64,000 bases of DNA from the NCBI GenBank assembly GCA_050181465.1, contig JBFXDD010000017.1:1-64000 (forward strand), given 5' to 3'. Numbering within the stretch: the stretch's first letter is position 1; each line of letters begins with the position of its first letter. This DNA is from JACRLW01 sp050181465 (GTDB taxonomy: Bacteria > Planctomycetota > UBA1135 > UBA2386). Under the pieces are notes generated by a model. The model was not told where the DNA came from. It saw only the letters and a program-made list of their open reading frames with translations, and did not search any database. A program made the translations under genes and the position numbers. This document shows, piece by piece, positions 25,826-33,742 of this stretch.

Positions 25826-26827
25826 CTAGCGTCCGCCACCCTTCTCGAGCAATTGGAAGTAGTCGGAGTCGCCACCCATGATGAGTGTCGTGCGCTCACC
25901 GAGAGTGCGACCGTAGCTCTCGAGAGTCCGCAGGAACGTGAAGAACTCCGGACTCTTGCCATAGGCCTCCGCGTAGATCCGCGTCGCCTCCGCATCGGCC
26001 TCGCCGCGGATCACCTCCGCCTGTCGCTTGGCTTCCGAACGGATCGTCGCGAGTTCCCGCGCGGCCTCGCCGCGGATCCGCGACGCGTCGCCCTCACCTT
26101 CGGATCGGAAGTGAGCGGCAACGCGCTGGCGTTCCGCGACCATCCGGAGGAAGACCTGTTGCTGCACGGAGTCCACGTAGTTGAGTCGTTTGATCCGGAC
26201 GTCCACCAACTCGATTCCCAAGCCCGGCATCGCCTTGCTGGCCTCGGTCATGATCGCCCGTTCCAGCCCCTCGCGACCGACCTTGATCGGCCGAAGCAAC
26301 TCGGTCTGGTTCTCGACGCCTTCGACTTCCCGCTCGAGATCCTTGGGATCGACCTTCCACTCCGCCGAGCGAACGATCTCCACGAGCTCGGTGCGCGAGA
26401 TCACGTCACGAACCGCTGAGTCGAGCACGTCGTCGAGGCGTGACTGTGCATCACGTTCCGTGCGAACGGCCTTGAGGAACTGGAGGGGGTCCGCGATGCG
26501 CCACCGCGCGGTGGTGTCGACGGAGATGAACTCGCGTCCGCCGGTCGGCACCTGTCCAGGATTGCCGTCCCACGACAGAATGCGTTTGTCGAAGCGAACG
26601 ACGTCCTGCACGAAGGGCAGCTTGAAGTGCACGCCCGGCTCATCGATGGTGCCGCTGACCGGCTTGCCGAACTGCAGGACGACCGCCTGCTCGCCGGCAT
26701 CGACGGAGTAGATGCCGCCGGAGCCCAGCAACAGGAGCAGGAGGACCAACAGTCCGACACCGAACCAGATGGCCGGCGAACGCCGTTTGGTGCGATCGCC
26801 GCCGGGAACGGAAGTAGGCGCGCTCAT
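25826..26827 (-). CDS. hflC: HflC-like SPFH/band-7 membrane protein
   Basis: A 333-residue membrane-anchored SPFH protein. One N-terminal membrane segment (about residues 20-40, LLVLLLLLLGSGG) is followed by a periplasmic band-7 domain with YSVDAGEQAVVLQFGK and PGVHFKLPF. An Ala/Glu/Arg-rich helical region (RGEAARELATIRSEAKRQAEVIRGEADAEA) precedes the C-terminal TLIMGGDSDYF. HflK and HflC form a cage around FtsH protease and modulate it. The start overlaps the hflK stop (ATGA at 26824-26827). FtsH itself is not in the window. Confidence 0.93.
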   Translation of the reverse strand: MSAPTSVPGGDRTKRRSPAIWFGVGLLVLLLLLLGSGGIYSVDAGEQAVVLQFGKPVSGTIDEPGVHFKLPFVQDVVRFDKRILSWDGNPGQVPTGGREFISVDTTARWRIADPLQFLKAVRTERDAQSRLDDVLDSAVRDVISRTELVEIVRSAEWKVDPKDLEREVEGVENQTELLRPIKVGREGLERAIMTEASKAMPGLGIELVDVRIKRLNYVDSVQQQVFLRMVAERQRVAAHFRSEGEGDASRIRGEAARELATIRSEAKRQAEVIRGEADAEATRIYAEAYGKSPEFFTFLRTLESYGRTLGERTTLIMGGDSDYFQLLEKGGGR

Positions 26828-27882
26828 CGGGACTCCTTTCCGGGGGCGTTGGTTCGAGCCGGTGCAGTGGGCCTCGCCGCCGTCGATTGCGCACCGAGCT
26901 TGTTCAGGTCGAGCAGCGGCAATGGTCCGCCGACCGCGGGATCGACGACGACCAAATTGCCGAGTCTCGGTATCACGCCGTCCACCATCTCGAGGAAGAG
27001 TCGCCGTCGGGTGACCTCGCTCGCCTTCTCATACTCGGTCAGGATCGAGAGGAATCGCGCGGCTTCGCCTTTGGCGTCGTTGACGCGCTCCGCAGCGTAC
27101 GCCTGCGCCTGGGCGATCACTTGAGCGGCCTCACCACGCGCGCGCGGAATCACCTCGTTGCGCTCCTTCTCGGCGACGTTGAGCATCTTCTCCTTCTCCT
27201 GCCGCGACTCGTTCACCTCGTTGAACGCGGGCTTCACCGGATCCGGCGGCGTAACATCGCGAAGCTCGACGGCTTCGAGCTTCACGCCGACCTTGTAGGT
27301 GTCCAGGATCCGCTGCAACTCGGCGAGCACCTTGCCGCCGAGTTCCTGGCGGCCGGTCGTGAGCACCCGACTGCCGATCATGTTGCCGACGATGCGGCGC
27401 GTGACGGACTCGGAGAGGTCGCGAATGGTGTCCGTCGGATCGCGCATCGCGTGCAGCCACCGGTCGGGATCGAGGATGCGATACTGGACGACCCAGGACA
27501 CTTCGACGACGTTGAGGTCGCCGGTGAGCATCAGGGACTCGCGATCGAAATCCGCGGTGGAGAAGCTGGAACGGCGGTCGGGGACTTCGGTCCGGAAGCC
27601 GAACTCGAGCTTCTGGACGCGATCGGTCTGGACCAAGTTGGCGGTCTCGATACCGAAGGGCCACTTGAAGTGCAGGCCCGGCGGCGTCACGGCGACCACG
27701 CGACCGAAGCGCTTGACGACCGCCTGGCTGTCGGTGGGCACCGCGTAGTAGCTCGAGAACACGCCGACGACCACGAGGATGGCGAGAATGCCGGTCGCGA
27801 CGAACGCGACGACGGCTGCCGGTCGCGGTCCGCCGCGGCGGCCGCTGCGCATTTCGCGCAGCAGGTCTTCGAGTGGTTTCAC
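26824..27882 (-). CDS. hflK: HflK-like SPFH/band-7 membrane protein
   Basis: The GTG at 27882 gives 352 residues: a short basic N-terminus, one membrane segment (about 25-45) and a band-7 domain with YYAVPTDSQAVVKRFG and PPGLHFKWPFGIE. A helical region with Glu/Arg/Ala repeats and the segment PARGEAAQVIAQAQAYAAERV-like pattern follow. It is the partner of HflC in regulating FtsH. Gene order hflK-hflC is the conserved one; the operon then continues with selW and the pseudouridine synthase, which is unusual. The divergent region to the next plus gene (27883-28039) should hold the promoter. Confidence 0.92.
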   Translation of the reverse strand: MKPLEDLLREMRSGRRGGPRPAAVVAFVATGILAILVVVGVFSSYYAVPTDSQAVVKRFGRVVAVTPPGLHFKWPFGIETANLVQTDRVQKLEFGFRTEVPDRRSSFSTADFDRESLMLTGDLNVVEVSWVVQYRILDPDRWLHAMRDPTDTIRDLSESVTRRIVGNMIGSRVLTTGRQELGGKVLAELQRILDTYKVGVKLEAVELRDVTPPDPVKPAFNEVNESRQEKEKMLNVAEKERNEVIPRARGEAAQVIAQAQAYAAERVNDAKGEAARFLSILTEYEKASEVTRRRLFLEMVDGVIPRLGNLVVVDPAVGGPLPLLDLNKLGAQSTAARPTAPARTNAPGKESR

Positions 27883-28039
27883 GGGTCGAGTATTCGACCC
27901 CACGGGCAAGCATTCAACTCGGTGCGACTTGCCCACGGAAAGGCGGCGGCGCGGGTGTCCGCCGCGCGGTCGCGGCGCTACGCTCGCGTCTCGTTTTCCC
28001 TCGTCTTCCACCGCTCGCATCCACGAACCCGTTCCTGCC

Positions 28040-29332
28040 GTGACCGATCTTCCTGCCACGTCTCGTCGTTCTTTCCTCGCCGCGACCGCAACGGCTGCAG
28101 CGGCCAGCGCAGCCGAGCGCACTCCGCTGCACGGTCTCACCGGTCGGCCATCGTCGTACGACGATCGGGAGATCCGCGTGGGCTTGGTCGGTTGCGGCGG
28201 TCGCGGCACCGGCGCCGCCCGCCAGGCCTTGTCGACCGCCGGGCGCGTGAAGCTCGTCGCGATGGGTGACGTGTTCGGTGATCGACTCGAGAACGCGTGG
28301 AAGAGTCTCGCTCATCCGCAGTCGGGGGTCGGCGACAAGGTCGATGTGGCGGCGGAACGCCGCTTCGCCGGCTTCGACTGCTTCCGCGGCGTGATCGACG
28401 CCGAGGTCGATGTCGTCATCCTCGCGACCCCTCCCCATTTCCGTCCCGAGCATTTCGAGTATGCAGTGAATGCCGGTCGACACGTGTTCATGGAGAAGCC
28501 CGTCGCCGTCGACGGTTTCGGTGTGAAGCGAGTGCTCGCTGCCGCGGAGATCGCCGATCAGAAGAAGCTCTGCGTCGGCGTCGGCCTGCAGCGCCACCAT
28601 CAGAATGGCTATGTCGAGACGATGAAGCGGGTGCACTCGGGTGCGATCGGCGATGTCGTAGCGGCGCGCTGCTACTGGAATCAGGGCTTCCTGTGGCACA
28701 AGGACCGCGAGCCGAACTGGTCGGACATGGAGTGGCAGTTGCGAAACTGGCTGTACTTCACCTGGTTGTCCGGTGATCACATCGTCGAGCAGCACATTCA
28801 CAACATCGACGTGATCAACTGGGCCAAGCGCGGACATCCGGTGCGGGCTTTCGGCATGGGCGGTCGCCAAGTGCGCACGGATGCCCGCTTCGGCCACATC
28901 TTCGATCACCATGCGGTGCACTACGAGTATGCCGACGGCTCTTTCCTCTTCAGTCAGTGTCGACAGATCGACGGCTGCGCAAACCAAGTGTCCGAGCACC
29001 TCATCGGCACCTTGGGTCGCGCGGACCTGAACACCGGCGGCTGGTCCATCAAGACCGCGGACGGCACTTGGCAGTTTCCCCGCCGAGAGGGCAACGATCC
29101 GTACCAGACCGAGCACGACGACATGTTCGCCGCGATTCGCGCCGGCACGCCGTACAACGAAGCACGCTTCGGTGCCGAATCGACCCTTACGGCGATTCTG
29201 GGTCGTATCGCTACCTACACCGGCAAGCTCATCACCTGGGAAGAGGCCCTGGAGTCCGAGCGCTTGGGCCCGACCGAGTACGCGATGAGCGGTGTTCCCT
29301 TGCCGCCGGTGCCGATGCCGGGGCGCGGCTGA
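28040..29332 (+). CDS. Gfo/Idh/MocA-family oxidoreductase with twin-arginine signal
   Basis: The GTG at 28040 gives 430 residues with a Tat-type leader: SRRSFLAA followed by an Ala-rich stretch. The Rossmann motif reads VGLVGCGGRGTG. The conserved Lys is in the EKP motif (MEKPVAVDG). The C-terminal half has the family beta-sheet with a NWLYFTWLSGDHIVEQHIHNID-like segment. Exported Gfo/Idh enzymes with Tat signals are abundant in planctomycetes and usually act on sugars or sugar derivatives with NAD(P). No adjacent sugar gene reveals the substrate. Confidence 0.9.
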   Translation: MTDLPATSRRSFLAATATAAAASAAERTPLHGLTGRPSSYDDREIRVGLVGCGGRGTGAARQALSTAGRVKLVAMGDVFGDRLENAWKSLAHPQSGVGDKVDVAAERRFAGFDCFRGVIDAEVDVVILATPPHFRPEHFEYAVNAGRHVFMEKPVAVDGFGVKRVLAAAEIADQKKLCVGVGLQRHHQNGYVETMKRVHSGAIGDVVAARCYWNQGFLWHKDREPNWSDMEWQLRNWLYFTWLSGDHIVEQHIHNIDVINWAKRGHPVRAFGMGGRQVRTDARFGHIFDHHAVHYEYADGSFLFSQCRQIDGCANQVSEHLIGTLGRADLNTGGWSIKTADGTWQFPRREGNDPYQTEHDDMFAAIRAGTPYNEARFGAESTLTAILGRIATYTGKLITWEEALESERLGPTEYAMSGVPLPPVPMPGRG

Positions 29333-29389
29333 GCGCTTCGCAGGAACGACCCGCGGCAGCAGGCGGTCCTTGTCGACGGCCTGTCCCGA

Positions 29390-30322
29390 TCACCCGGCCC
29401 AGAGCCGCTCGAGCGCAAGGCGCGATGGTCGCAGTCGCTCATCGCGCGGAAGGGTGAGTGCCCGACCGTCGAAGGCGACGAGCATGTCGTTGGCTGCGAG
29501 GTCGCCGCTCCTGCGATGCGGCGCCTCGACTCGAACGGTGTAGTCCGGTGTCACCCGGAGGATGCCGCGATCGAAGGCGCGATGATGAAGCGCGCACATA
29601 CCGATCCCGTTGTCGACGCTCGCTTCACCGAAGTCGCTATCCGGGATCAGGTGGGCAGCGTCGAGCAGCGGCCTCACCCGAAGTCGACAGACCGCGCACT
29701 GGTTACGGTAGGCATCGAGCACGATGCGCCGGAAGTGCGCCTGGTGCAGCCTCACGCGCACCGCTCGCTCCGCCCAATGCGCATCCACACGCAGTCGGTT
29801 CGGCAACTCTGCCAGGGGCTCGGCAACTCGAGCCACTTCGGGCGGTGCCAAGGTCAGCTCAAAGCGCCTCGCTGCCGCATCGACACCGCTCACCCAGAGC
29901 GGCGCGAAGACCGCATACTCGCTGCCCGCGGACTTGGGCGCCACCTGCACCAGATAGATCAGAGGATGCCCCAATGCCGAAAGCCGTGTCAGGCCTTGAT
30001 TGTCGTATTCACGAGCGGGCGGGGCGAAGTCGTAGCTCAGTCCTCCGCCTTGACCAAGCAGGCGATCCGCATAGCCCGATCCCAAAGTCGTTCGCACGGT
30101 GAGCGGCCCATCGTGAAGGAGCTTCGGCTTGAAGATCCCCATGCCGGGCCCCACGAAGCGCACGCGCTCGCCTTCGAACATGAATCCTCGTTCGATCTCG
30201 CGCGCGGGCACGCGATCACCGAAGCGATCCCGCAGGCCCGCCATCGCGGCAAGCGCCACTGCGCGCACGCGAAGTTCGAGTTCGAACGGGACCACGATCG
30301 GCTCGAGGCTACTCGAGTCCAT
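29390..30322 (-). CDS. HNH endonuclease, predicted restriction-type nuclease
   Basis: A 310-residue protein with an N-terminal all-beta/alpha region of about 190 residues (PAREIERGFMFEGERVRFVG and LIYLVQVAPKSAG) and a C-terminal HNH nuclease. In the latter CAVCRLR, LLDAAHLIPDSDFG and NGIGMCALHHRAFDRG supply the zinc and catalytic residues. The layout matches COG3440-type predicted restriction endonucleases. No methyltransferase is adjacent, so if it restricts DNA it may be of a modification-dependent kind. The ATG at 30322 was chosen because upstream sequence in the frame is not protein-like. Confidence 0.82.
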   Translation of the reverse strand: MDSSSLEPIVVPFELELRVRAVALAAMAGLRDRFGDRVPAREIERGFMFEGERVRFVGPGMGIFKPKLLHDGPLTVRTTLGSGYADRLLGQGGGLSYDFAPPAREYDNQGLTRLSALGHPLIYLVQVAPKSAGSEYAVFAPLWVSGVDAAARRFELTLAPPEVARVAEPLAELPNRLRVDAHWAERAVRVRLHQAHFRRIVLDAYRNQCAVCRLRVRPLLDAAHLIPDSDFGEASVDNGIGMCALHHRAFDRGILRVTPDYTVRVEAPHRRSGDLAANDMLVAFDGRALTLPRDERLRPSRLALERLWAG

Positions 30323-30732
30323 GATGGAACGCAGCGGAAGCGACCCTTGGAGCGGCTCCTGGGTCACCTCGACAGGCACGTCGACGTCATCGATTCGAGA
30401 GCCGCAATCGAGACCACGGGATCGATGTCGGCCGGGGAATCGTTCCCGCGGCACTGCCGTCGCCGCGCCGTTCGGCGGACTCGGCGACACCGAACTGCCG
30501 GTCCGCCCGAACCGCAATGTCCCCACCCGAGACAGCCCGCCGGCTCGCCGAGCGTCGTCGGCCCTGCGCTGGATTCGCTCGGCCGCATCGGATCATCAGG
30601 TGCACCGACTCGGCCGCACCCGACCGCCCCCCCGCTTCGGAACCGAACGCGTCCTTGCCACCGTCTGAGCAATCACCCCCACGCTTCCGGCGCGAGGTAG
30701 CTTTCTCCCGGTCTCGTTTCACTCACTCTGTC
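30323..30732. other. Divergent intergenic region, nothing recognised
   Basis: About 410 bases between the HNH gene and the cytochrome gene. Frames through it are Arg/Ser/Pro-rich and lack codon character. It must contain promoters for both directions, but no clear box, operator or structured element was seen. Confidence 0.5.
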
Positions 30733-32676
30733 ATGCACAACTCGCGCAACCTGCTGTTCGCCGCCGTCGTCGGCGCGGGCGCTCTCGGCCTCACCGCCGG
30801 AACCGCATCCGCGCAATACGCCGAACGTGGCTCTCTGATGGGCTCAGCCCAACCCGACGTCGACTGCTCGGGCCGCTCGGTCAAGAACCCCCGGGTCCGA
30901 GCGATCCACACGACGGACCCCAACCTCCGCGGCGGCACGGCTTGGTTCTTCGAGCGCGATCCCTACCTCGCGTATCAGCTCGGCCGCAACCTCAACTTCC
31001 GTGAGTTCCGCGAGCGCGACGGAGTGTTCGACGCCAAGGTGTCCAATCTGCTCGGCCCCATGCCGGACGGGACGACTCGCAAGATCACCGCGAACAACCA
31101 GGTGAGCTGCTCGGGCTGCCACAACCTGCCGCAAGGCAATCCCGGCGGTGCCGCGAACTTCAGCAAGGATTCCGGCTTCGGCCGCAACTCGCCGCATTAC
31201 TACGGCGGCGGCATCATGGAGATGCTGGCGATCCAGACGCGCGAGAAGATGCTTGCCCGCGTCGATACCGATCGCAGCGGGTGGATCTCGATCGCCGAAG
31301 CGAACGCCTTCGCCGGCAACCTGAACATCGAGACGCAGGCCGGTGGGAAGACGGTCAACTACGGCAACCCGCGCCTCGACGGCGGCAACACGGGCAAGCC
31401 GCGACTCAACAACATCTTCCGCGTGTGGTACGTCGATGCCCAAGGCCGCCACGTGCCGGGCGCGACGCGCGTCGATGGCACCCAGACCTTCGGCTACAAC
31501 TTCGAAATGGTCTTCTGGGGATGGGGACAAGGTGTCGGCCGCTCGGCACTCAATCCCACCAACCGCGCCTTCCTCTGGGATCCCTGGAAGGCACACGGCG
31601 GACTCGAGTCCTTCGATCCGTCGACCAGCAACGATCCCGACGGTGACGGTGTCAGCCAGCCCACCCTCGCCGGTGCGATCCAGTTTCCCGCAACGCACAA
31701 GCCGAACGATGCCGGCCTCAGCCGCGATCCGCTCGGGTTCAGCCGCGACGACCCGGATGGTGACGGTCACCTGACCGAGATCAGCGAAGGCGACCTCGAC
31801 CTGGGCGAGTGGTTCATGCTGAACGCGCCGCGTCCCGCGTTCGCCGGCACGCATCGCGAATACCAGGCCGGTGTCGCAATCCTCGAGAGCATGCGCTGCA
31901 CGAGTTGTCACGTGCCGGACTGGCGGATCGAGGCGCAGAACAACTCGCCGGTCGGCCCGCGCTACGCCGGCGACCGCCGCTTCTTCGACCTCGCGGTCAG
32001 CTACGACACCAAGTCGCGCACCCTGCGCGGTCGCGTGGTGCCGCTCTACACCAAGTCCGGCGATCGCTTCCTGCGCAACCGCGCCGCCTTCCAGGTCAAC
32101 GGCCTGTTCACCGATCTCGCCCACCACGACATGGGTGCCGGCTTCACCGAAGTCGACTTCGGCGGCAACAAGAACTCGACCTGGCGCACGCCACCGTTGT
32201 GGGGCGTGGGCAGCGGCTTCCCGTGGGGCCACGACGGCCAGTCGCTCACGCTCGACGACGTCATCCGCCGTCACGACGGCGAAGGCGCCACGTCGAAGGC
32301 TCTCTACCTCCGGGCACCGGCCCGCACGCGCACCCAGCTCCTCGAGTTCTTGCAGAAGCTGGTGCTCTACGACATCGAGTCGCTGCCGACCGACATGAAC
32401 AACGACGGTCGCATCGAGTCGAACTTCCAGGTCGCCGGACAGGACACTGGGATCGAGCGATTCAACCCCGAGTGGTTGTTCCGCGTGCCGCTGCGCATCC
32501 AAGGACTCACGACCAATACGGACGGAGTCCTCGTGCGCTCCTTCGCCGGCACCAACGTGGGCGTCGCCTACGGGATGAACCTGCCGCTGCGTGTCGACAG
32601 CGACCTCGACGGCTGGGCGGATGCGTGGGACCACGCACCGGGAGTCCCGGGCTTCAAGGACGGCGTCAACAACTGA
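30733..32676 (+). CDS. Secreted di-haem cytochrome, DHOR/cytochrome peroxidase-like, with Asp-rich Ca-type loops
   Basis: A 647-residue exported protein (signal peptide ends AGTASA). Two CxxCH haem c sites are present: C126-SG-C129-H130 and C389-TS-C392-H393. The arrangement and later segments (FFDLAVSYDT, FTDLAHHDMGAGF, TPPLWGVG) match di-haem oxidoreductase/peroxidase-like proteins of the periplasm. Several DxDxDG-type loops occur as well. D178-T-D-R-S-G-W-I-S-I-A-E is a full EF-hand-like loop, with further ones in NDPDGDGVS, DDPDGDGHL, DMNNDGRIE and DSDLDGW. It is larger than classical CcpA/MauG (about 330-370 residues). Its electron partner is unknown. The gene ends convergently with the molybdenum hydroxylase operon. 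Confidence 0.88.
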   Translation: MHNSRNLLFAAVVGAGALGLTAGTASAQYAERGSLMGSAQPDVDCSGRSVKNPRVRAIHTTDPNLRGGTAWFFERDPYLAYQLGRNLNFREFRERDGVFDAKVSNLLGPMPDGTTRKITANNQVSCSGCHNLPQGNPGGAANFSKDSGFGRNSPHYYGGGIMEMLAIQTREKMLARVDTDRSGWISIAEANAFAGNLNIETQAGGKTVNYGNPRLDGGNTGKPRLNNIFRVWYVDAQGRHVPGATRVDGTQTFGYNFEMVFWGWGQGVGRSALNPTNRAFLWDPWKAHGGLESFDPSTSNDPDGDGVSQPTLAGAIQFPATHKPNDAGLSRDPLGFSRDDPDGDGHLTEISEGDLDLGEWFMLNAPRPAFAGTHREYQAGVAILESMRCTSCHVPDWRIEAQNNSPVGPRYAGDRRFFDLAVSYDTKSRTLRGRVVPLYTKSGDRFLRNRAAFQVNGLFTDLAHHDMGAGFTEVDFGGNKNSTWRTPPLWGVGSGFPWGHDGQSLTLDDVIRRHDGEGATSKALYLRAPARTRTQLLEFLQKLVLYDIESLPTDMNNDGRIESNFQVAGQDTGIERFNPEWLFRVPLRIQGLTTNTDGVLVRSFAGTNVGVAYGMNLPLRVDSDLDGWADAWDHAPGVPGFKDGVNN

Positions 32677-32687
32677 GGGATGCGAAC

Positions 32688-32714
32688 CGCTCCGCTCACT
32701 GCATGAGCGGAGCG
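32688..32714. terminator. Perfect 11-bp hairpin between convergent genes
   Basis: CGCTCCGCTCA at 32688-32698 and TGAGCGGAGCG at 32704-32714 are exact inverted repeats around a five-base loop. The hairpin overlaps the end of the molybdenum hydroxylase FAD-subunit gene and follows the cytochrome stop by 11 bases. There is no T-run, so its role as a bidirectional terminator is inferred from position and stem strength. Confidence 0.5.
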
Positions 32715-33736
32715 TGATCGTCGACGACGGCGGGCGCGCCAGGCAGGCAGTCGACGACCGCGCGCGCCACGAACACCGGCGCCATCTTCTTGCGCCACGC
32801 CGCCTCGTGATCGGTGTTGTCCATCGCGCGAGTCGGCTTGTAGGCCTCCTTCGCGGCGTCGGCGATGCGAGCGAGGCTTGCCGGATCGCCGAAACGAAGC
32901 GTGGTGCCTCGCAACGCCTCGACCGTGCCCGCCGCGAGCGCGGGCGCCGAACCCGCGCCGCCGATGCGGATGTCGAGATCGACGACCGTGTCGCCGTGCA
33001 TCCACAAGCACGCGCCGACGCCGAGCACCGGGAAGTCGAAACTGCCGCGACGTCGCAGCTTGCGGTAGGACGCGCGCCAGGCGCCCGTCGCCGGCAGATG
33101 CACGGCACTCAGCAGCTCACCGTGCGCCTTCGTGGTGTAGTCGATTCCGTCGTCGCGGTAGAGCGCGCGCACCGGCACACGTCGTTCGCCCTCCACGCCG
33201 ACCAGAGACACTTCTGCGCCCATCGCACACAGAAGCGGTGCCGTGTCACTCGACTGCACGGCCCAACAACGCGGGCTCGACGGTGCCACCCAGCAGGTCT
33301 TGCCGTCGCACTTCATGCAGAAGTTGATCGACTCGCGCCATTCGTGACTCTGGTCGTAGTAGTTGCAACGCGTGTCGAGCAGCAAGTTGCCGCCGATCGT
33401 TCCCATGTTGCGAAGCAACGGAGTCGAGATCACGGATGCGGCGTGGGCGAACGCTGGGTAGTGCGCGCGCAGCATCGCATCACCCTCGATCGCCGTCAGC
33501 GTGGTCATCGCACCGACGGTGACGCCGCCGCCCGCGCTTCCGCGCACACCGTGCAGCTCGCCACAACCACTGAGCGCGACGACTTCGCCGGGACGCTGCA
33601 CGCGCCGCTTCATGTTCGGATACAGATCGGTCCCACCGGCGACGTAGCGCGCATTCGGTCCGTGATCGGCCACGATGCGCACGGCCTCGCCGACGGTTGC
33701 CGGAGTGTGATATCGAAATCGCGGAAGTCTCAGCAT
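32696..33736 (-). CDS. Molybdenum hydroxylase FAD subunit with [4Fe-4S] insert, HcrB-like
   Basis: A 346-residue FAD-binding subunit of the xanthine dehydrogenase family. It has an N-terminal GGTDLYPNMK and a MGTIGGNLL segment that contact FAD. After the latter is an extra loop with C124, C140, C148 and C157. The spacing 16, 8 and 9 equals that of the [4Fe-4S] ligands of 4-hydroxybenzoyl-CoA reductase beta subunit as I recall it (C122, C138, C146, C155 in Thauera). Ordinary xanthine dehydrogenases lack this loop. The complex would therefore be a reductase-type enzyme, perhaps for an aromatic acyl-CoA. Its substrate cannot be proved here. It is the last gene of the operon. Confidence 0.87.
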   Translation of the reverse strand: MLRLPRFRYHTPATVGEAVRIVADHGPNARYVAGGTDLYPNMKRRVQRPGEVVALSGCGELHGVRGSAGGGVTVGAMTTLTAIEGDAMLRAHYPAFAHAASVISTPLLRNMGTIGGNLLLDTRCNYYDQSHEWRESINFCMKCDGKTCWVAPSSPRCWAVQSSDTAPLLCAMGAEVSLVGVEGERRVPVRALYRDDGIDYTTKAHGELLSAVHLPATGAWRASYRKLRRRGSFDFPVLGVGACLWMHGDTVVDLDIRIGGAGSAPALAAGTVEALRGTTLRFGDPASLARIADAAKEAYKPTRAMDNTDHEAAWRKKMAPVFVARAVVDCLPGAPAVVDDHAPLMQ

Positions 33737-33742
33737 GGCCGA

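Noticed and set aside
29390..30322. Restriction-modification system
   Set aside because: Only the HNH nuclease is present; no methyltransferase or specificity gene nearby.
30844..33108. 754-residue minus-strand frame opposite the cytochrome gene
   Set aside because: Antisense shadow; the plus strand has two CxxCH sites and a signal peptide.
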